From positions 1-12,838 of the forward strand of contig JAQUTB010000017.1 of the NCBI GenBank assembly GCA_028709985.1: DNA of 12,838 bases, given 5' to 3'. Below the pieces are notes generated by a model. It was not told the origin of the DNA, did no database searches, and worked only from the letters and a program-made list of their open reading frames with translations. This document shows positions 7,012 through 12,838 of this stretch, piece after piece. Within the stretch, counting starts at the first letter, position 1, and each line of letters begins with the position of its first letter. Position numbers and translations under genes: made by a program. This DNA comes from Dethiosulfovibrio sp. Its GTDB lineage: Bacteria > Synergistota > Synergistia > Synergistales > Dethiosulfovibrionaceae.

Positions 7012-7054
7012 GTCTGAGTCGAAAATCCAACATATTAAAGGGGGTACGTGGAAA

Positions 7055-8473
7055 ATGGCGTCTCAGGTAGGAGAGGAAAAGGGTGGTTCGGGTAAGAGGA
7101 AGTTCTCTCTTCCTCACGTGTACGTTCTCTTGGTTTCGCTGACTATTTTGGCTGCTATAGGGAGTTGGGTTCTTCCTGCGGGAGAGTTCTCCAGGGAGAT
7201 GAACGAGACCATCAACAGGACGGTGGTGGTCCCAGGGTCGTTCAAGGAAATAGCCTCGACACCGGTCGGTCCGTTCCAGACCTTTATCGCGATACAGAAG
7301 GGCCTGGTGGACGCAGCAGAGGTATTTTTCTTCGTCTTTTTAGCTTATGCATCCTGGTTTGTCGTGCTTGAGACCAAGGCTCTTAACGCCTTCATCGGCT
7401 GGTTGCTCCGTCTGTTCAAGGACAAGAGCGACTATATTTTGGTGGTCTTCGTGTATATTTTCGGCATGTCCGCGTCGGTTTTCGGCATGTTCGAGGAGAC
7501 CTTTGGTTTCCTCCCCCTGTTCGTTGGGATGGCTATAGCCATGGGATACGACGCGATAGTAGGCCTGGCGACCGTGGGGATGGCGGTCGGTATAGGCTAT
7601 ACCGCCGCGGTCATGAATCCCTTCACGGTCATATTGGCCCAGAACTTTGCCGGCATTCCCCTTCTCTCTGGATGGGCCTTCAGGGTGGTTACCTGGTTCG
7701 TCATGGAGACCTTGGCCTGCTGGTGGATACTGCGCTACGCTAAGAGGGTTAAAGAGGATCCATCAAAGAGCTACATGGCCGGAGTTGACATGGGCGACCT
7801 TCAACTCGACCATGATGAGTTGATCAACACCCAGTTCGATTCCAGGACCAGGTCCGTCTGTGTGGTGGTCGTCGCCTCCATAGCGGCGCTGGTCTGGGGC
7901 GTTACCCAAAGAGGATGGTACTTTAACGAGCTTTCGGGCCTATTTATCGTGATGGGAATACTCTCCGGCTTGGTGGGCGGTTTTAACCCCAACAAGCTGG
8001 CCGACGTTTACGTCAAGGGCTTAAGGGATATAGTCTTCGGCTGTATGATAATCGGTCTTTCCAGGGGAGTCCTCGTCGTGATGAGAGAGGGTCATATCGT
8101 TGACACCGTCATCTACTACCTCTCCCTTCCCCTTCAGGACCTCCCTCGTTGGTTGGCTGCCGAGGGGATGCTGGTTGTTCAAAACCTGATCAACTTCGTG
8201 ATCCCTTCCGGCAGCGGTCAGGCCGTGGTCACGATGCCCATAATGGCGCCCCTCTCCGACGTGCTTGGCATCAGCCGTCAGGTAGCGGTGTTGGCCTTCC
8301 AGTTTGGGGACGGCCTCTCCAATCTGCTATGGCCCACCGCCCTTATCCCCATCATGTGCGCCATAGCTCACGTTCCTCTGGATAAATGGTATCGCTTCTT
8401 TATACCGTTTTTCCTGATTGCTCTCGCGTTTCAGGGGATATTCATAGCGGCAGCGGTCGCCTTGGGGATCTAG
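7055..8473 (+). CDS. YfcC-family inner-membrane carrier (DcuC/AbgT-like IT superfamily)
   Basis: A 472-residue polytopic membrane protein of the YfcC/C4-dicarboxylate anaerobic carrier family (PF03606). After a soluble, basic N terminus the first membrane span is about residues 20-41. Further hydrophobic segments lie near 88-106, 126-146, 150-166, 168-187, 205-227, 266-283, 292-309, 323-342, 370-384, 386-402 and 445-470. Family-like blocks are FGMFEETFGFLPLF (143-156), AVMNPFTVILAQ (185-196), FVIPSGSGQAVVTMP (381-395) and FQFGDGLSNLLWPT (415-428); the paired re-entrant loops typical of the superfamily are expected there. Family members carry peptides, amino-acid derivatives or dicarboxylates. 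The amidohydrolase 4 bases downstream suggests an amide, dipeptide or acyl-amino-acid substrate, which is inference. ATG 7055 has AAGGGGG (7038-7044) 10 bases upstream. Confidence 0.9.
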   Translation: MASQVGEEKGGSGKRKFSLPHVYVLLVSLTILAAIGSWVLPAGEFSREMNETINRTVVVPGSFKEIASTPVGPFQTFIAIQKGLVDAAEVFFFVFLAYASWFVVLETKALNAFIGWLLRLFKDKSDYILVVFVYIFGMSASVFGMFEETFGFLPLFVGMAIAMGYDAIVGLATVGMAVGIGYTAAVMNPFTVILAQNFAGIPLLSGWAFRVVTWFVMETLACWWILRYAKRVKEDPSKSYMAGVDMGDLQLDHDELINTQFDSRTRSVCVVVVASIAALVWGVTQRGWYFNELSGLFIVMGILSGLVGGFNPNKLADVYVKGLRDIVFGCMIIGLSRGVLVVMREGHIVDTVIYYLSLPLQDLPRWLAAEGMLVVQNLINFVIPSGSGQAVVTMPIMAPLSDVLGISRQVAVLAFQFGDGLSNLLWPTALIPIMCAIAHVPLDKWYRFFIPFFLIALAFQGIFIAAAVALGI

Positions 8474-8477
8474 GGCT

Positions 8478-9650
8478 ATGTCCATAGACTATTCCGACGC
8501 GGTCCGTCGGTTGGACGATGGGATAGAGCGCTTTTTTCCCGAGGCAAAGGACCTGTCGGACTGGATGGCGGCAAACCCGGAGCTTTCCGGGGAGGAGTTC
8601 GAGGCGACGGATAAGATAGTCCAGCTACTAACCAAAGAGGGCTACGACGTGGAGAGGCCCTACGGCGGTCTTCCCACGGCCTTTAAGGCCTCCTGCGGAA
8701 AAGGAGATCCCAAGGTAGCCGTGATGGTGGAGTGCGACGCCCTCCCTGGACTTGGTCATGGCTGCGGCCACTGTGTTCACGGATCCATGTCTGTCCTGGC
8801 AGGGCTGGGCCTGATAGGGCTTGCCGACGACCTGGGCGGATCGATCCACGTTATAGGCACTCCCGCCGAGGAGACCGACGGGGCTAAGTGTTCCATGGCG
8901 GAATCGGGCCTTTTCGACGGCTACGACCTGGCCATAATGATCCACTCCTGTGGGGGCTTCAGCACGACCGCCTTTCGGTCCCTCGCGATGGACGGATACA
9001 GGTTCACCTTCAAGGGCAGGGCCTCTCACGCAGCAGGGGCCCCATGGGAGGGCAAAAACGCCCTCAATGGGGTTCAGCTGATGTTTCATGCCGTGGATAT
9101 GCTGAGGCAGCACACGATCCCCGAGGCCAGGATGCACGGGGTCTTCGACTACGGCGGAGCTGCCCCCAATATAGTGCCCGACCGGGCGGTATGTCGCTTC
9201 GAGTTCCGGGCTCCCACCAGGAGCTATCTTGATGGCCTGACCTCTCGCTGTCTCGACTGTGCCAGAGGAGCCGCACTGGCAACCGGGACCGAGGTCTCGT
9301 GGGAGAAGTTCGAGTCCAGTTTCGACGAGATGATACCCAACCAGCCCGGAGAGTCCATGATAGGGGAGATCTACAGCGAGCTGGGGATACCCTTCGATCC
9401 CCCGGTGGATCCAACAGGGTCAACCGATGTGGGCAACGTCTCCCAGAGGTGTCCCGCACTACAGCCCCTGCTCGCCATAACTCCAGGCAGATATGCCCTT
9501 CACACGGTGGAGTTTGCCGAGTCCGTCACTGGCCCAGAGGCCCACGATGCCCTTTTATTGGGAGCCAAGGTTATAGGAAGAGCCGTCATAAAGACCATCA
9601 TTGACAGGGAACTCGCCGAATCCATGAGACAGGTAGTCCCTAAAAAATAA
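8478..9650 (+). CDS. M20-family zinc amidohydrolase / dipeptidase
   Basis: A 390-residue cytoplasmic metallo-hydrolase of the M20 family, of the kind annotated as amidohydrolase (AbgB, IAA-amino-acid hydrolase, PM20D2-like). Likely metal ligands: Cys96 and His98 in GHGCGHCVH (93-101), Glu132 in PAEETDG (129-135), His156 in MIHSCGG (154-160) and His342 in LHTVEF (341-346). Glu131 would be the general base. The dimerisation (lid) domain is at about 172-290, with RASHAAGAPWEGKNAL at 181-196. The usual Asp after CGH is Cys99 here. It would hydrolyse an amide-linked amino acid or dipeptide delivered by the carrier encoded just before it. ATG 8478 lies 4 bases after the carrier stop, with GGGGA (8464-8468) inside the carrier's last codons, so coupled translation is likely. 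The exact substrate is unknown. Confidence 0.9.
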   Translation: MSIDYSDAVRRLDDGIERFFPEAKDLSDWMAANPELSGEEFEATDKIVQLLTKEGYDVERPYGGLPTAFKASCGKGDPKVAVMVECDALPGLGHGCGHCVHGSMSVLAGLGLIGLADDLGGSIHVIGTPAEETDGAKCSMAESGLFDGYDLAIMIHSCGGFSTTAFRSLAMDGYRFTFKGRASHAAGAPWEGKNALNGVQLMFHAVDMLRQHTIPEARMHGVFDYGGAAPNIVPDRAVCRFEFRAPTRSYLDGLTSRCLDCARGAALATGTEVSWEKFESSFDEMIPNQPGESMIGEIYSELGIPFDPPVDPTGSTDVGNVSQRCPALQPLLAITPGRYALHTVEFAESVTGPEAHDALLLGAKVIGRAVIKTIIDRELAESMRQVVPKK

Positions 9651-9659
9651 CTGTAAACA

Positions 9660-9699
9660 CATAAAGGCCCCCGACAATTACACGTCGGGGGCCTTTATG
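9660..9699 (+). terminator. Strong hairpin terminator after amidohydrolase
   Basis: A perfect 16-bp stem (9660-9675 with 9684-9699) and an 8-base loop AATTACAC. The GC-rich core GGCCCCCGAC/GTCGGGGGCC is flanked by AAA/TTT, giving a short U-run inside the 3' arm. It begins 9 bases after the amidohydrolase stop, so it ends the carrier operon. Confidence 0.88.
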
Positions 9700-9885
9700 G
9701 AATACCTGTATAAGCGTATATGAGCTATCTGCGTCGCAGCTAATAGTCTTGCTTTTTTGTAAATTCAAGCCGATCCTTGTTTAGTCCGAGTCATGTAATA
9801 GATTTTATAAGAATAAATTTTGACTTGTTTGAGGTTGTAGGCGAGGCTATGGTTGGCGTTTTTGATCGAGATGGGAGGTTTGATC

Positions 9886-10950
9886 ATGCATATCGATGGC
9901 TCCAAGATGGCTAACTTCACCTGTTATAAGTGGAGTTCTGTAACTTACACCCGGAATAACGTTCTGATTCCGGACGTGGATAGTGTGGAGGTTTCCGAGC
10001 TAGGATCGGGGTTAAACGACGCCGCATCGAGGATTCAGAGTAAAGACTGGTCGAAGGCCGTGGAGGGGCTCAGGGACAACGACATAGTCGAGATGGTCGC
10101 CTCGTCGGTCGTCGAAATAGGCAGCACTATGGAGAGGATGAAGGCCGTCTCCAAGTTGGCCGAGGAGAGCTATTTATCCAAGGAGGATAGGCTAACCCTA
10201 CAGGCCGAGATGACCTCCTTGCAGACAGAGCTTTTCAAACAGACCCACAGGATGGGGCTCAAAAGGGCCGGATTCTCGAAAAAGAAAGTGGACGAATATC
10301 TGTCCGAGATAGACAGATTTGAGGCCTCCTCTTTGGTCTTTATCGAACGGGAGAGGGCAAGGCTTGCGAATGAATCCGAGGTCGGACCTTTTACGGCCAA
10401 CGATGATGGAAGTCTGTCTTTGCAGATAGTCGGCTTCTCCCCTGGTCTTTCGGGCGATGTCACCGTCGAGGATACCGATTATGGTCTCAAGGTGACCGGC
10501 GACGAGGAGGATCTTTCCGCCATATACGAGATGTGCGACATGCATCTATCGTTCGAGGATTTCCTGGAGGAGTCAAAACTCTCGGTTATGACCGTCGATT
10601 CCGCTGCCTGGGCCAGTGACTCGCTGGATAAGATGATGGACGGTTTTCTAAAGGAGGTTGAATCTATAACCTCTTTTTACGGCCATCTTAAAGAAAGGCA
10701 GGCCGAAGCCCCTACAGAGGTGATTATACCCGTCGGGGAAAACGGAAAGGGAGCGGATTACGAGGCTCCCGAGTACTGGCTTTTCGAGTCGGATGTGAGG
10801 ATAAAGAGGCCTAAAAATCCCTCCGAGGAGGTTTTCAAGGTCGCAGACACCTTCTTTAAGGATGTTATCTTCCAAAAACTTGGTTTTGCGGACTTCATAC
10901 CTAAAATCAACGTAAAGGTTGGCGGTCCAAAATCGATAGCTCTTATCTGA
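9886..10950 (+). CDS. Unknown protein with a flagellin D1-like helical segment
   Basis: A 354-residue protein with no signal peptide or membrane span. I recognise no full-length family. Residues 77-112 align without gaps to residues 82-117 of the flagellin at the left of this window, with 12 of 36 identical, including the EI-S, RM, L, DR, Q-E and final L positions. This is the QRMREL/SxxDR-xxxQ-E helix pair of flagellin D1. The flagellin D0 start (IYTN, SRLASG, ADDAAG) and any C-terminal D0 are absent. Residues 100-165 continue as charged helix, 176-205 look like beta strands (LSLQIVGF, VTVED, GLKVTGD), and the last 60 residues are basic and aromatic. ATG 9886 is chosen because GGGAGG (9873-9878) is 7 bases upstream; an in-frame ATG-like start at 9853 lacks an SD. 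It is a single-gene unit between the terminator at 9660 and corA. A flagellin-related origin is inference. Confidence 0.75.
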   Translation: MHIDGSKMANFTCYKWSSVTYTRNNVLIPDVDSVEVSELGSGLNDAASRIQSKDWSKAVEGLRDNDIVEMVASSVVEIGSTMERMKAVSKLAEESYLSKEDRLTLQAEMTSLQTELFKQTHRMGLKRAGFSKKKVDEYLSEIDRFEASSLVFIERERARLANESEVGPFTANDDGSLSLQIVGFSPGLSGDVTVEDTDYGLKVTGDEEDLSAIYEMCDMHLSFEDFLEESKLSVMTVDSAAWASDSLDKMMDGFLKEVESITSFYGHLKERQAEAPTEVIIPVGENGKGADYEAPEYWLFESDVRIKRPKNPSEEVFKVADTFFKDVIFQKLGFADFIPKINVKVGGPKSIALI

Positions 10951-10957
10951 TCCCTTT

Positions 10958-11007
10958 TTATGGCGTCATCGACTCACAGCGGAGGCAGTGATTTGGTGAC
11001 GCCATAA
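10958..11007. repeat. 11-bp inverted repeat with 28-base loop
   Basis: TTATGGCGTCA (10958-10968) and its exact complement TGACGCCATAA (10997-11007). Inside the loop TCAC/GTGA can pair further, giving one long imperfect hairpin. It lies 7 bases after the unknown gene's stop and just before the candidate corA promoter. No U-tract follows on either strand, so it is not a standard terminator, although it could act as a transcript 3'-end stabiliser or an operator. Confidence 0.6.
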
Positions 11008-11012
11008 CTGTC

Positions 11013-11041
11013 AAGACAGGGTTCCTGCTTTATTGTATTAT
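11013..11041 (+). promoter_or_regulatory. Candidate corA promoter
   Basis: AAGACA (11013-11018, 4/6 match), 17-base spacer, TATTAT (11036-11041, 5/6 match). The transcript would start near 11048, leaving a leader of about 30 bases. This is too short for an Mg2+-sensing riboswitch. Confidence 0.45.
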
Positions 11042-11077
11042 TGGGCCATCACCACAGGCTAAACGGAGGCGGATGGC

Positions 11078-12163
11078 ATGAGCACGGGGAAAAAACGAAG
11101 AAGAGAGAAGCTGTCCCAGAGAAGGGCCAAGATCAGCACCGCACCTGGGACCCCGATCTTTGTCGGGGAGCGTAAGATGGACGACGTCCGCATTGACGTC
11201 ATAAGCTACGATCAGGACCAGGTGGTGGAGCTTAAAGACGTCCAAATCCAGGAGCTTCCTGAGATTTCCGACGAAGGAAAAGTAACCTGGATAAACGTCA
11301 GCGGCGTTCACGACCTGGGGATAGTGGAGGGGCTAGGACGAAAATTTAACCTCCACCCATTGACCGTCGAGGATATAGTGAACACCTCCCAGAGGCCTAA
11401 GGCGGAGGTCTTCCCGGAGTATCTCTTCGTGGTCCTGAAGATGATCAGCTACGATGACGAGGCGGAGTGTATAGATGTAGAACACGTCAGTCTCATATTG
11501 GGAAGCGGCTACGTCATATCCTTTTTGGAGGACGAGGGGGACGTCTTCGATATGGTTCGAGAGAGGATAAGGCTTTCGAAGGGAATTATGGTGAAGCTGA
11601 AGTCCGATTACCTTGCCTATGCCCTCATCGACTCGGTGGTGGACCATTATTTTCTGGCTGTGGAGAAGGTCGGGGATCTCACAGAGGACATGGACGATCG
11701 TCTTCTGAGCGACCCCCAGCCAGGGGATCTACAGGAAATACACAGGTTGAAAAGGGATATTTTGACCCTTAGAAAATCGGTGTGGCCTCTGAGGGAGGGC
11801 ATCGGGATTATGGAGAAGAACGGGACGGCATTCTTCCATCCAGAAACCAAGGTCTTCCTGAGGGACCTTTACGACCACACCATACAGGTCATCGACATGG
11901 TGGAAGCCCTGAGAGACCTGTTAGGCGGCATGCACGATACCTATCTCTCAAGCGTCAGCAACCGTATGAACGAGGTCATGAAAGTTCTCACCATCATAGC
12001 CACGGTGTTTATCCCGGTGACCTTCATCGCAGGGGTCTACGGCATGAACTTTCGGTATATGCCCGAGCTGGAGTGGCGATGGGGATACCCCCTTGTGTGG
12101 GCTGTCATGATAGGGATCGGGGGCGCCATGGTCGTCTTCTTCAAGCGAAAAAAGTGGCTGTAG
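11078..12163 (+). CDS. corA: CorA-family Mg2+/Co2+ transporter
   Basis: A 361-residue CorA-type divalent metal-ion channel of the inner membrane, active as a pentamer. The signature YGMNF is at 321-325 (GMN at 322-324), followed by MPEL (328-331) in the periplasmic loop. TM1 is about 303-320 and TM2 about 337-355, and the chain ends in the basic FKRKKWL typical of the family. The cytoplasmic part has an alpha/beta domain (about 25-165) with WINVSG (71-76) and HPLTVEDI (93-100), then the long stalk helices (about 170-300). A very basic extension (KKRRREKLSQRRAK, 5-18) precedes the domain and is seen in a subset of CorA proteins. ATG 11078 has GGAGG (11065-11069) 8 bases upstream. A nearer ATG (11073) gives only Met-Ala-stop and overlaps the start as ATGA. 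No metabolic partner is adjacent. Confidence 0.95.
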   Translation: MSTGKKRRREKLSQRRAKISTAPGTPIFVGERKMDDVRIDVISYDQDQVVELKDVQIQELPEISDEGKVTWINVSGVHDLGIVEGLGRKFNLHPLTVEDIVNTSQRPKAEVFPEYLFVVLKMISYDDEAECIDVEHVSLILGSGYVISFLEDEGDVFDMVRERIRLSKGIMVKLKSDYLAYALIDSVVDHYFLAVEKVGDLTEDMDDRLLSDPQPGDLQEIHRLKRDILTLRKSVWPLREGIGIMEKNGTAFFHPETKVFLRDLYDHTIQVIDMVEALRDLLGGMHDTYLSSVSNRMNEVMKVLTIIATVFIPVTFIAGVYGMNFRYMPELEWRWGYPLVWAVMIGIGGAMVVFFKRKKWL

Positions 12164-12169
12164 TTCTGT

Positions 12170-12212
12170 AGCTAATGCGGCTCCTTTCGCATCTAGTTGG
12201 ATCTTTTATTTA
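12170..12212 (+). terminator. Bulged hairpin and T-rich tail after corA
   Basis: ATGCG/CGCAT (12175-12179 with 12188-12192), 8-base loop. The stem is extended by AGCTA pairing with TAGTT across a single bulged C at 12193. A T-rich run (ATCTTTTATTTA) follows on the + strand. It starts 7 bases after the corA stop and lies before the convergent gene, so it probably ends corA transcription. Confidence 0.6.
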
Positions 12213-12805
12213 ATACCGGGAAGCCAGGACAAAAGCTCCCCTGTGGGGTGGGTCACCAGCCAGGATTTCAGCTCCGACGGTGTCCTGACCCCTCCGTCTA
12301 TTACCGCTCGGTATAGGTCTATGGAGGGGCAATTAAGGTCCTGATCCATTCTCCTGTGCCACTTAAGACGGAGGATCGCATTCTTTGTCTCCTCGGTCAG
12401 CGCCTCTATCATAGGGCTCACTAGGTGTTCACTTCTAGGCAGGGGATAATCCTCCGGTGCGGACCACATGTCTATCTTCCACGGAGTCCCGTCCTTAACT
12501 GTAGATATCCGCCAGTAGAGCGCTCCGTCAGGTCCTGCTAGGTGATTCTGAAAAGAGCAGCCTTTGACGATGTCGCTCCTCTGGCACAGCTCCGATAGGA
12601 CTTTGAATCCGTCCTCTATTTTGAGCGATGGACAGTAGATCTCCATGTCTATATCGCAGTCTAAAACCAGGTCGTAGGCTACAGCTCCGACAAGGACTGG
12701 CCTTCCGAATTGCCTCCATAGGTCCAAAAGCCCGAGGTTGGATAGGATCTCAAGGGCCTCTGCCCTTCGAGTAGCTGACTCCGCAAGAATCTGTTCTAAG
12801 TCCAT
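12206..12805 (-). CDS. Nucleotidyltransferase-like protein, pol-beta fold
   Basis: A 199-residue protein with the layout of small pol-beta-type nucleotidyltransferases. An N-terminal helical segment (1-30) precedes VLVGAVAYDLVLDCDIDMEIYC (37-58). There the DID pair (Asp51, Asp53) are the likely metal-binding aspartates, and the usual GS of the motif reads GA (40-41). YWRISTV (97-103) and WKIDMWSAPED (108-118) probably contain the third acidic residue (Asp111). The substrate is unknown; related genes are often stand-alone. ATG 12805 is preceded by AGGAGGAG with a short A-rich gap. The promoter would lie at or beyond the window edge. Replacement of the conserved Ser by Ala may mean altered or lost activity. 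Confidence 0.7.
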   Translation of the reverse strand: MDLEQILAESATRRAEALEILSNLGLLDLWRQFGRPVLVGAVAYDLVLDCDIDMEIYCPSLKIEDGFKVLSELCQRSDIVKGCSFQNHLAGPDGALYWRISTVKDGTPWKIDMWSAPEDYPLPRSEHLVSPMIEALTEETKNAILRLKWHRRMDQDLNCPSIDLYRAVIDGGVRTPSELKSWLVTHPTGELLSWLPGIK

Positions 12806-12838
12806 TTTCTCTCCTCCTATAGCTGGTTTTTTTGTGGT

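Noticed and set aside
8628..9459. Leftward frames of 169 and 131 codons inside the amidohydrolase
   Set aside because: Shadows of a well-conserved M20 gene caused by GC-rich third positions.
9729..9739. CTGCG-T-CGCAG micro-palindrome in the leader of the unknown gene
   Set aside because: Too short to separate from chance; no promoter element lies at a suitable distance.
9806..9811. TATAAG as a -10 for the unknown gene, and a possible sigma-54 site near 9850
   Set aside because: No -35 at acceptable spacing; the GG-N10-GC pattern required for sigma-54 is not met (CG instead of GC).
10958..11020. Mg2+-responsive riboswitch upstream of corA
   Set aside because: The candidate promoter leaves only about 30 bases of leader, and the structure seen does not resemble the known M-box layout.

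Overview
The window looks like a chromosomal segment from a motile anaerobic bacterium. The peptide/amino-acid gene content (YfcC-type carrier plus M20 amidohydrolase), the YbjN-type secreted protein and the style of the flagellin suggest an amino-acid-fermenting member of the Synergistota, perhaps near Dethiosulfovibrio. That placement is an impression from protein style and codon use; no rRNA or marker gene is present to confirm it.

Left part (1-4741): A very large flagellin runs leftward off the edge of the window. Its conserved N-terminal helices are intact, but it has no ATG and probably starts at TTG (2361). A 345-base divergent gap separates it from a small secreted YbjN-family protein (2707-3153). 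An AraC-family regulator (3172-4011) follows in the same reading frame, cut by an in-frame TAA at 3343-3345. Next comes a stand-alone B3/B4 (PheRS-beta-like) domain protein (4073-4741). A perfect 19-bp hairpin closes this rightward unit and also the leftward unit facing it.

Middle (4745-9699): A leftward two-gene operon encodes an LCM-type SAM methyltransferase (upstream) and a fold-type I PLP aminotransferase (downstream, probable TTG start at 5898). It diverges from a rightward two-gene operon encoding a YfcC/DcuC-superfamily carrier and an M20 zinc amidohydrolase four bases downstream. The import-and-hydrolyse pairing resembles AbgT/AbgAB-like systems. The divergent gap holds a 12+12 bp operator-like palindrome over the putative methyltransferase -10. 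A strong hairpin terminator ends the amidohydrolase unit.

Right part (9700-12838): A 354-residue protein of unknown function contains a segment that aligns without gaps to the D1 helix of the flagellin at the other end of the window. It is followed by an 11-bp inverted repeat with a 28-base loop, a CorA-type divalent cation transporter, a bulged-hairpin terminator, and a convergent nucleotidyltransferase-like protein.

No CRISPR array, RNA gene, insertion sequence or phage module was seen. The observations most worth following are the flagellin-like segment in the unknown protein, the oversized flagellin with a non-ATG start, and the stop-interrupted AraC regulator. I did not find a clear multi-gene system that would count as undescribed.
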